A stretch of DNA of 6,165 bases from the NCBI GenBank assembly GCA_013824055.1, contig PNNE01000235.1, forward strand, positions 1-6,165. Reading direction: 5' to 3'. Positions 1 through 4,740 of this stretch are shown one piece after another (the stretch's first letter is position 1; every line of letters starts with the position of its first letter). The notes under the pieces were generated by a model. The model worked only from the letters and a program-made list of their open reading frames with translations. It searched no databases and was not told the origin of the DNA. Origin of the DNA: Rhodobacter sp. (GTDB lineage Bacteria > Pseudomonadota > Alphaproteobacteria > Rhodobacterales > Rhodobacteraceae). Made by a program: the position numbers and the translations under genes.

Positions 1-1
1 G

Positions 2-340
2 GAGGATGTGCTGTTCGGGACCTGGGAGGGCGACACCGACCAGGCGCGGATCACGACGAAGATCGACAAACCGATGGTCGGCAAGAACCTTGCCGCGCAC
101 CTCGACGCGCTGCGGATGCAGATGCGCAAGGCGGCCGAGAACCTGGAGTTCGAGGAAGCCGCCCGCTTGCGCGACGAGGTCAAGCGGCTGGAGGCAGTCG
201 AACTGGCCGTCGCCGACGACCCCTTCGCCCGGCAAGAGGTGATCGAGGAAGCGGTCGAAGAAGCGGTCAAGATGGCTGGCCGGTCTACTGCGGGGCGGGC
301 AGGACAGCGGGGCGGCAAGCGGTCACGTCGCGGACGTTAG
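2..340 (+). CDS. uvrB: UvrABC excinuclease subunit B, C-terminal fragment
   Basis: This is the 3' end of uvrB; the 5' part lies outside the window and the frame is open from base 2. UvrB is the damage-verifying helicase-like subunit of nucleotide excision repair, acting on DNA with UvrA and then UvrC. The visible 112 residues start in the end of the helicase region (DVLFGTWEGDTDQAR), pass through the typical KIDKPMVGKNLAAHLDALR linker, and include the C-terminal UVR domain (LEFEEAARLRDEVKRLE), the coiled-coil hairpin that contacts UvrC. A low-complexity basic tail (GQRGGKRSRRGR) ends the protein. A REP palindrome begins about 16 bases after the TAG stop and is the only candidate for transcript-end structure; there is no T-tract. 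Identification is firm because several long stretches match the conserved UvrB C-terminus. Confidence 0.96.
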   Translation, partial: EDVLFGTWEGDTDQARITTKIDKPMVGKNLAAHLDALRMQMRKAAENLEFEEAARLRDEVKRLEAVELAVADDPFARQEVIEEAVEEAVKMAGRSTAGRAGQRGGKRSRRGR

Positions 341-356
341 GCCCTTGGGGGATCGG

Positions 357-381
357 AAGGTGGGCGAATCGCCCACCCTAC
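357..381. repeat. REP element 1 (imperfect palindrome) downstream of uvrB
   Basis: The core has arms GGTGGGCGA (359-367) and TCGCCCACC (369-377) around a single central A, extended to CTAC on the right side only. The 25 bases are the exact reverse complement of REP element 2 at 535-559, so the two copies face each other. It sits 16 bases past the uvrB stop and can fold into a stable 9-bp hairpin. It may protect the 3' end of the uvrB mRNA or weakly terminate transcription (inference). There is no U-run, so it is not a canonical rho-independent terminator. Confidence 0.9.
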
Positions 382-515
382 GCCAGGTCCCGATGCCTTT
401 CCGCCGCACTGCCCAGGCAAGACCTTGGCGCAGATTGGCCGCCCTGGCAGCGAAGCGGCACTTTCGGGGTCTGGCGTGCCTGGTGCCTGCGCCCGCAGAA
501 GACCTGGCCGATCAG
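382..515. other. Spacer between REP1 and the RAYT 3' end, no gene seen
   Basis: These roughly 135 bases lie between REP element 1 and the half-REP at the end of the RAYT gene. The open frames crossing it have no recognisable domain, ribosome-binding site or coherent composition. It is probably the inner spacer of a pair of inverted REPs (a BIME-like unit). Confidence 0.5.
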
Positions 516-524
516 CCACCCTAC
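516..524. repeat. Half-REP (CCACCCTAC) at RAYT stop codon
   Basis: CCACCCTAC is the right half of the REP unit without its partner arm. It can pair with GTAGGGTGG at 535-543, giving an alternative hairpin with a 10-base loop that competes with REP2 folding on itself. Together with the following GCCA it matches 13 bases after the REP1 core (CCACCCTACGCCA). The TAG stop codon of the RAYT gene (523-521 on the minus strand) is part of this half-repeat. Confidence 0.65.
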
Positions 525-1027
525 GCCACGGCCTGTAGGGTGGGCGATTCGCCCACCTTGGTCCGCAGATCGCGGTGAAGCGTTGAAAACGGCCAGTCCT
601 CTGCCCGCGCGACCAGGCCATGCCGGACCGGATCGCTCAGGCAATGGGCGATGGCGCGGCGTTCCTCTTCGGGGTCGCGGATCATGTGCTCCCAGAACCG
701 TCGCTGCCACAGACCGGCTTCGCGCTTTTCCGCCATGCTGGACGACTGCGCCCCCCGCAAGCCCGAGGTGTGGGTGAAGCGTCCCTTGATCTTCTGCCAG
801 CGGCGGGAAAAGTCGGCATCGCCCGGCGGCAGCGTCCAGACAGCGTGGATATGGTCCGGCAGGATCACCATCGCCTCGCAGCGAAGCGGCTGTTCGGCCA
901 CAGTCAGGCGGTACGCTTCGCGCAGAAGGTCGATGCGGTCGGTCAGGGCCGTCCCGCCCCGTTCGGCCAGGTTGACGGTGAAGAAGTATGTGGCACCGGG
1001 AACGCGCAGGCGGCGATAATTCGGCAT
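521..1027 (-). CDS. REP-associated tyrosine transposase (RAYT, Y1_Tnp family), probably inactive
   Basis: This 168-residue protein belongs to the IS200/IS605-related Y1 transposase family that is domesticated next to REP palindromes. Family members bind and cut single-stranded REP DNA using an HUH metal site and one tyrosine. Visible marks are the N-terminal MPNYRR...YFFTVNLAER strand, LPDHIHAVWTLPPGDADFSRRW with H59 and H61 of the HUH motif, WQRRFWEH at about 107-114, and DPVRHGLV...DWPFSTLHRD. Aligned with E. coli TnpA(REP), where the nucleophile is Y115 in DYIYINPVKHG, this protein reads AHCLSDPVRHG, placing H128 (codon CAT, 646-644) at the tyrosine position. No other tyrosine follows the HUH motif, so cleavage is probably lost. 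The ATG at 1027 is chosen because family homology begins there and AAAGGG precedes it; an in-frame upstream start at 1078 would encode only REP3 sequence. The C-terminus and stop lie in REP sequence. Confidence 0.9.
   Translation of the reverse strand: MPNYRRLRVPGATYFFTVNLAERGGTALTDRIDLLREAYRLTVAEQPLRCEAMVILPDHIHAVWTLPPGDADFSRRWQKIKGRFTHTSGLRGAQSSSMAEKREAGLWQRRFWEHMIRDPEEERRAIAHCLSDPVRHGLVARAEDWPFSTLHRDLRTKVGESPTLQAVA
535..559. repeat. REP element 2, inside the 3' end of the RAYT gene
   Basis: The arms GGTGGGCGA (539-547) and TCGCCCACC (549-557) surround a central T, preceded by GTAG-type extension on the left. It is the exact reverse complement of REP1 over 25 bases. It overlaps the RAYT coding region, where it encodes the peptide VGESPTL near the C-terminus. 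An element inside the 3' end of its own transposase gene is consistent with REPs being recognition sites of the cognate RAYT. Confidence 0.9.
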
Positions 1028-1038
1028 TGGCTGCCCTT

Positions 1039-1234
1039 TCAAGGGGTTTCCGGGTGTAGGGTGGGCGATATCGCCCACCCTACCGGGTCACTGAGGGCGC
1101 GGCAGGTGACAACCTCGCTCTCCCTCTCGTCCCAATGGCGCGGGTCGGCCAGCGCGGCCGCGGGCAGGCGATCCCTGTCGAACACCCGCCGGATCCCGGG
1201 TATTCAGTCGCGCGAATTCGTCCACCGGGTCCAT
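1039..1234 (-). pseudogene. Short hypothetical gene with an apparent one-base frameshift
   Basis: An ATG at 1234 is preceded by GGAGG (1244-1240) at a 5-base spacing, a strong ribosome-binding site. The first frame reads MDPVDEFARLNTRDP and then loses coding character. After skipping one G near 1189, the next frame reads RVFDRDRLPAAALADPRHWD and continues ERESEVVTCRALSDP with strongly GC-biased third positions, like a real gene. That frame then runs through REP3 and stops at TGA 1041-1039, 11 bases before the RAYT start. I do not recognise the family. Possible readings are a decayed small gene whose 3' end was replaced by REP3, a sequencing error in an intact small ORF, or chance. Upstream of the ATG the same frame holds codons rare for this composition (TTA, AGA, ACA), so I do not extend it further. 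Confidence 0.4.
1056..1083. repeat. REP element 3, perfect 28-bp palindrome upstream of the RAYT gene
   Basis: The left arm GTAGGGTGGGCGAT (1056-1069) is followed immediately by its exact reverse complement (1070-1083), with GATATC at the centre. It shares the first 14 bases with REP2. It lies 29 bases upstream of the RAYT start codon, so a hairpin here would lie in the 5' leader if transcription begins farther up and could affect translation. The palindrome is bordered on both sides by CGGGT (1051-1055 and 1084-1088). Confidence 0.92.
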
Positions 1235-1428
1235 CGGCACCTCCGCTCTTTCGACCAGTGTCGCGGGAAGGAATTGCGTCTCGGTTAACGCCTGCGGGAA
1301 CAGGTGCCGCCAAGCAGCCTTGACCCGGAAGACCCGGCGCAAGCGACCTCGTGCCCGACCCCAACCGCATCGAAGTCGGCGGCTGGGACCTTCGATCCCC
1401 GGCGCGGGTCCGCCCGACTCCGCCCGAC
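1235..1428. other. Intergenic stretch, no convincing gene
   Basis: Between the start of the broken minus-strand gene and the promoter region of the secreted-protein gene I see no gene with a supported start or recognisable family. Long open frames on the minus strand here have low-complexity Arg/Gly/Pro-rich composition typical of GC-rich shadows. Two exact copies of CGCCCGACT occur 10 bases apart at 1411-1419 and 1421-1429. They could be a binding site for a regulator of the downstream gene, or chance in GC-rich DNA. Confidence 0.45.
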
Positions 1429-1462
1429 TTGACGCGGCGGCGTTCCGGTCCATCTTCCCCCC
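1429..1462 (+). promoter_or_regulatory. Possible promoter for a leaderless mRNA
   Basis: TTGACG at 1429-1434 matches five of six bases of the sigma-70 -35 consensus. CATCTT at 1451-1456, 16 bases later, is a weak -10 (three of six). The predicted start of transcription, about 7 bases further, coincides with the A of the ATG at 1463. No Shine-Dalgarno sequence precedes that ATG (the upstream bases are TTCCCCCC), which agrees with a leaderless transcript. This is a by-eye prediction. Confidence 0.35.
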
Positions 1463-1891
1463 ATGCGCGCCTTGATCGCCCTTTGTCTGCTTGCAGCCCC
1501 TGCGTCCGCCTGGGAGTTCACCGCGACTCCGGTCTGCACGATCACGCATGAGGCACAGGGTCTTGCCCTGCGCGTCAGCTTCGACCCCGCGCAGCCGCAG
1601 CCCTATGCCATCGCCTTGACCCGTCCGACCGGCTGGGAGACGACCGAAAGCTTCGGTTTGCGCTTCGAGGGCCCGGCGGCCATGACGATCGGCACCGACC
1701 GGCATCAGCTTTCCGCCGACGGAAAGACCCTGACCGTCACGGACACGGGCTTTGACAATGTGCTGGATGGTCTGGCCTACAACGCGCGCGCCACGGCGCT
1801 GGCCGGGGCGACCGAGGTTCCCTTCGACCTGACCGGCGCGCGTCCGGCGGTTCAGGCGTTCCGGGCCTGCGACGTCCTGCCCTCGGCCTGA
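1463..1891 (+). CDS. Small secreted protein of the type found next to uvrB
   Basis: This 142-residue protein has a clear Sec signal peptide (MRALIALCLLAAPASA, cleavage after residue 16) and a mature periplasmic domain of about 126 residues. The mature part looks beta-rich, with a conserved-looking core (TIGTDRHQLSADGKTLTVTD, then GFDNVLDGLAYN). Two cysteines, C25 and C136, near the ends of the mature protein could form a disulfide. I recall similar proteins beside uvrB in Rhodobacterales, some labelled 'excinuclease ABC subunit B' by database carry-over; nothing here resembles UvrB, and an exported protein cannot be the repair enzyme. Its function is unknown. The start is set by the signal peptide; no Shine-Dalgarno sequence is visible. 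It converges with the next gene, leaving only 4 bases between stop codons, so there is no room for an independent terminator. Confidence 0.8.
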   Translation: MRALIALCLLAAPASAWEFTATPVCTITHEAQGLALRVSFDPAQPQPYAIALTRPTGWETTESFGLRFEGPAAMTIGTDRHQLSADGKTLTVTDTGFDNVLDGLAYNARATALAGATEVPFDLTGARPAVQAFRACDVLPSA

Positions 1892-1895
1892 GGGG

Positions 1896-2213
1896 TCAGA
1901 AGACCCCGGTCACCTCGTACATCACCGGCTCGAACCCGCGGCAAAGCTCGTTGATCTTGCGGTTGCGCTCGCGCATTTCCGGCGTGCGCAGCATCGCCTG
2001 ATAGTCCTCGCGGCGCTGCCACTGGCTGTAGTTGCAGATCCGGGTCCGCGCATCGTTCATGTGCAGCCCCGCCGAGATGAATCCCGGCTGGTGGCTGATG
2101 CAGTCACGGTAGGCGGCCTCCAGCGCCTCGATCAGATCGAAGGCCATCGCTGGAGTCGTCTCGAAAGTGGTGATGACGGTTTGTCCTTGGAAATCCTTGA
2201 CAATCTGCGGCAT
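1896..2213 (-). CDS. ABM-type (antibiotic biosynthesis monooxygenase fold) protein
   Basis: This 105-residue protein fits the ABM domain of the dimeric alpha/beta barrel fold (cofactor-independent monooxygenases and IsdG-like proteins). It shows the typical order: an N-terminal strand (VITTFETTP), a helix (FDLIEALEAAYRDCISHQPG), the GFISAGLHMNDARTRICNYS strand pair, then QWQRREDYQAMLRTPEMRE and a last strand (FEPVMYEVTGVF). The NYSQW...EDYQAM segment is characteristic of ABM proteins. Substrate is not predictable; such proteins may also be non-catalytic dimers. The ATG at 2213 is chosen because GGGAGG lies upstream at good spacing and the ABM domain begins right there; the in-frame extension to 2405 runs antisense through the neighbouring gene. 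It is divergent from the 62-residue gene, with 52 bases between the starts to hold both promoters. Confidence 0.85.
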   Translation of the reverse strand: MPQIVKDFQGQTVITTFETTPAMAFDLIEALEAAYRDCISHQPGFISAGLHMNDARTRICNYSQWQRREDYQAMLRTPEMRERNRKINELCRGFEPVMYEVTGVF

Positions 2214-2265
2214 GTCGGTCCTCCCTCTTTCCCACTCAGGATGCCATGAACGGGAATGAAGGACC

Positions 2266-2454
2266 ATGAAGTTTCTCGATCCGAATGATCGCTTCTTCCG
2301 CCACGCCTGGGTGCGCTGGCTGACTGTTCTGCTGCCGACCGGCTGGGGGCTGTTCGAGCTTTTGTACGTCGGCTCGCCGTTCTGGGGGATACTGTTCCTT
2401 GCCACCGGAGGCTATGCCGGGTGGGTGCTGTTCGTCCAGCGCGGCAAGGACTGA
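2266..2454 (+). CDS. Small two-pass membrane protein
   Basis: This is a 62-residue protein with two hydrophobic segments, about residues 16-34 (ending GWGLFELLYV) and 38-57 (FWGILFLATGGYAGWVLFV), joined by a short GSP turn. The pattern of a short polar N-terminus (MKFLDPNDRFFR), hairpin of two helices and basic C-terminus suggests an inner-membrane protein with both ends in the cytoplasm. I recognise the general type as a conserved hypothetical protein of Rhodobacterales but cannot name a function. AAGGA ends only 2 bases before the ATG, a short spacing, so translation may be weak. It ends 13 bases before the convergent stop of the zinc-ribbon gene, and no terminator hairpin is seen between them. 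Confidence 0.75.
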   Translation: MKFLDPNDRFFRHAWVRWLTVLLPTGWGLFELLYVGSPFWGILFLATGGYAGWVLFVQRGKD

Positions 2455-2467
2455 GGCGGAAGCCGGA

Positions 2468-3604
2468 TCAGTCCATCCACCCCGGCTGGTCCAGGCCCAG
2501 GGCCTGCGGGTCGGACAGATAGACCGCCCCCAGCGCGATCATGGCCGCAACCAGCACCGCGAAGGCGATCTTCCAGATCGACCAGGGCCGCTCGCCCTGA
2601 ACTTCGCCGGTCTGGCCGTTCACCAGAAAGCGGTAGCTCTTGCCATTGTATTTGTAGGCCGCCATCCAGACCGGCAGCAGGATGTGCTTGAAGGTCTCGC
2701 CCGACCAGCGGGTGTCGACGTCGTTGACCCGCTGCTCGTCCCCGCCGATGTCACGGCGCACGTCCTGCAGGATCACCGCCTCCATCCGCGCCCTGGCCGC
2801 CTGATGACCGTCGCCCAGACCCACCGTGTAGCCCTCGGCCTGGAAACCGGCCAGATACTCCGGCCCGTAAGGCACCAGCGCATCCAGGTCCCAGGGGGTC
2901 AGGTCGTTGCCCAACCGCACTGGCAGGCTGCGCGAGGCCATGACCAGCACGTCATCGAAATCCCGCGCCACCTGGCCCGAGGCGGGATACCAGCGCGTGT
3001 GCCGGACCTGTTCCTGCCGCGTCTGCATCTGGCCATTCACCCGGACCTGGACGGTCCGCGTCGTGTAATGATACTCGCCGCGCTGGCCGGTGTAGCGGCT
3101 GGCAGTATCGGCGTCGAAGGTCCAGAACGGGACATAGACCCCGTTCATCGCGCGCCCCTTGCGGGCATATTCCAGCAGCGTGTTCGGCGCGAACCACAGG
3201 CTGCCCATCCAGGCGGTCATTGCCTTTCTCGCCTCGGCTTCGGTCAGGACGAAGGGGACCAGCGCCTGCGGCTTGATGTGGCGTGTGGTCCCGGTGTCAA
3301 GAACCACCGGCGTCGCACAGAACGGACATTCGGTGGCGTGGGTCGCGCCAGTGATTTCCACTTGCGCGCCGCAGTTCGGGCACGAGGTCGTCCGCACCTC
3401 GACCATGTCGCGGTCGGCAAGATCGTCCCGCAATCCCTTCGCAAGATCAAGCTCTTGCAGCGCCCTTGCCTTGGTCCGTGGGGCCTTTGCCGGGATCTCC
3501 TGCACATGACCGCAGTGGTCGCAGACCAGCCGCGTCTGGCCCGGCGCGAAGCGCAGTTGCGCCCCGCATTGTTCGCAGGGCCAGCGGTGTTCGTCCTGCG
3601 GCAT
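2468..3604 (-). CDS. Membrane-anchored double zinc-ribbon protein (YdjG-like)
   Basis: This 378-residue protein has two N-terminal zinc ribbons: C10/C13 with C28/C31 (CEQCG...CDHCG), and C75/C78 with C93/C96 (CPNCG...CPFC). A soluble middle domain follows (GVYVPFWTFDADTASRYTGQ, then RWYPASGQVARDFDDVLV), then HILLPVWMAAYKYNGKSYRF, and one transmembrane helix near residues 343-363 just before the C-terminus. This is the architecture of B. subtilis YdjG, which with YdjH and YdjI is reported to tie PspA to the membrane. Relatives are often mislabelled 'primosomal protein N'' because of the ribbons; there are no helicase motifs. The ATG at 3604 is chosen because it lies 4 bases after the SPFH stop and directly precedes the first ribbon. 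As last gene of the operon it probably works with the SPFH protein, its ribbons and middle domain facing the cytoplasm (inference). Confidence 0.82.
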   Translation of the reverse strand: MPQDEHRWPCEQCGAQLRFAPGQTRLVCDHCGHVQEIPAKAPRTKARALQELDLAKGLRDDLADRDMVEVRTTSCPNCGAQVEITGATHATECPFCATPVVLDTGTTRHIKPQALVPFVLTEAEARKAMTAWMGSLWFAPNTLLEYARKGRAMNGVYVPFWTFDADTASRYTGQRGEYHYTTRTVQVRVNGQMQTRQEQVRHTRWYPASGQVARDFDDVLVMASRSLPVRLGNDLTPWDLDALVPYGPEYLAGFQAEGYTVGLGDGHQAARARMEAVILQDVRRDIGGDEQRVNDVDTRWSGETFKHILLPVWMAAYKYNGKSYRFLVNGQTGEVQGERPWSIWKIAFAVLVAAMIALGAVYLSDPQALGLDQPGWMD

Positions 3605-3608
3605 GGCC

Positions 3609-4718
3609 TTAGGGTTTCGGCGGCGGCGGCGGCGGCAGCTGGTCCAGCAGTCGTGCAAGATCCGTCTCGGCGGCCATCTTCCAGCCGTCCTGTCCGGCGG
3701 TCCAGACCATCGTCGCGCGGGTCAGCCGACCCTCGGCGGCGGCCCTGGCCAGATCGCTTTCGCCGAACGGCCCCGAGGTCGCGCCATCCACCGCCAGATG
3801 CCAGACCCTCGCCGCCGGCGGAGGGGGAGGTGGCGGCGGCGGCGGCGCGGCAGAAGCCGCACCGGGCTGCGCCCCCCAGGGCCCCATGCTCTGCGCCATC
3901 GACGCGCCCATCCCCATGCCCATCCCGGCCCCCATCGCCGAGCCCATCGCCGACCCCGGCTGGCTCAGGCTTTCGGCGGCGTTGTACTGCATGTAGCGGT
4001 TCAGGTCGCCCACCACGCCCATCGAGGTCCGCTTGTCCAGCGCCTTCTCGACTTCTTCCGGCAGGCTGATGTTCTCGATGTAGAATTCCGGGATCGAGAT
4101 CCCGTATTCGCCCACCTGCGGCGCGATGGCACTGGCGATGATCTTGCCCAGATCGGCCAGGTTCGCCGCCATGTCCAGCACCGGGATGCCGGATTTCGCC
4201 AGCACCTGACTTGCGGATTGCACGATGATGTTGCGGATCTGGAAGCTGATCTCGTCCGAGGTGAACTCGCCGTCGGTGCCGACGATCTCGGTCATGAACT
4301 TGCCGGGGTCGGTCACCCGCATCGAATAGGTCCCGAAGGCACGCAGACGCACTGGCCCGAACTCGGGGTCGCGGGCCATGATCGGGTTCTTGGTGCCCCA
4401 CTTCTGGTCATTGAAGCGGGTGGTGTTGACGAAATAGACCTCGGACTTGAACGGGCTCTGGAACCCGTGGTCCCAGTGCTGCAGCGTGGTCAGGATCGGC
4501 ATGTTGTTGGTCTCGAGCATGTAGAGACCGGGCTGGAACACGTCCGCCAGCTGCCCCTCATGGATGAAGACCGCCGCCTGGCCTTCCCGCACCGTCAGCT
4601 TGGCGCCCATCTTGATCGCCTGGCCGCGCCGGTCGAACCGCCAGACCATCGTGTCGCGCGTATCGTCGAGCCAGGAGATGACGTCGATGAATTCGCCTTT
4701 GAGGAAATCGAAGACCAT
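3609..4718 (-). CDS. SPFH-domain protein (YdjI-like) with polyproline linker and GYF_2-like domain
   Basis: This 369-residue protein has an N-terminal amphipathic stretch (MVFDFLKGEFIDVISWLDD) and an SPFH/Band 7 core at about 35-235 of the 'virion core protein'/YdjI type. Landmarks are KMGAKLTVREGQAAVFIHEG, FQPGLYMLETNN, SPFKSEVYFVN, and RLRAFGTYSMRVTDP. A helical segment ends at EEVEKALDKR. Then come a Met/Gly-rich stretch (255-281), ten prolines (292-301), a GYF_2-like domain (305-358; WHLAVDGATSGPFGESDL, then VWTAGQDGWKMA), and a proline-rich tail (LPPPPPPKP). SPFH proteins oligomerise on membranes as scaffolds; GYF folds bind proline-rich peptides. Many relatives end in a zinc ribbon instead; here the ribbons are in the next gene. 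The start at 4718 follows GGAGGG at 7 bases and lies 22 bases after the lipoprotein stop. The family assignment is good; the cellular role is inferred. Confidence 0.87.
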   Translation of the reverse strand: MVFDFLKGEFIDVISWLDDTRDTMVWRFDRRGQAIKMGAKLTVREGQAAVFIHEGQLADVFQPGLYMLETNNMPILTTLQHWDHGFQSPFKSEVYFVNTTRFNDQKWGTKNPIMARDPEFGPVRLRAFGTYSMRVTDPGKFMTEIVGTDGEFTSDEISFQIRNIIVQSASQVLAKSGIPVLDMAANLADLGKIIASAIAPQVGEYGISIPEFYIENISLPEEVEKALDKRTSMGVVGDLNRYMQYNAAESLSQPGSAMGSAMGAGMGMGMGASMAQSMGPWGAQPGAASAAPPPPPPPPPPAARVWHLAVDGATSGPFGESDLARAAAEGRLTRATMVWTAGQDGWKMAAETDLARLLDQLPPPPPPKP

Positions 4719-4740
4719 TGGGCCACCCTCCGTTTGGGGT

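Noticed and set aside
359..381. REP1 as a rho-independent terminator of uvrB
   Set aside because: The hairpin is stable but no T-tract follows on either strand, so a canonical terminator cannot be claimed.
620..1288. Plus-strand open frame of 222 codons opposite the RAYT
   Set aside because: The RAYT on the other strand has clear family motifs; this frame passes through REP3 and has no recognisable features.
2214..2405. Upstream extension of the ABM gene to a start at 2405
   Set aside because: The added residues run antisense through the 62-residue gene, and a strong ribosome-binding site and the domain start both point to 2213.
3645..3806. GYF_2-like domain binding the proline-rich N-terminus of the neighbouring lipoprotein
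   Set aside because: The lipoprotein is exported and lipidated in the periplasm, whereas the SPFH-GYF_2 protein has no signal peptide, so the two regions should not meet.
2399..4069. Long plus-strand open frame of 556 codons
   Set aside because: It lies antisense to the zinc-ribbon and SPFH genes, is rich in Arg/Pro/His and has no recognisable domain; it is a typical GC-rich shadow.
4105..4116. Twelve-base match to the REP right half (ATTCGCCCACCT)
   Set aside because: It lies in conserved SPFH coding sequence (QVGEYG) and lacks the opposite palindrome arm, so it is chance.
3244..4401. Minus-strand open frame of 385 codons overlapping two genes
   Set aside because: It is out of frame with both the SPFH and zinc-ribbon genes, whose domains clearly define the true frames.
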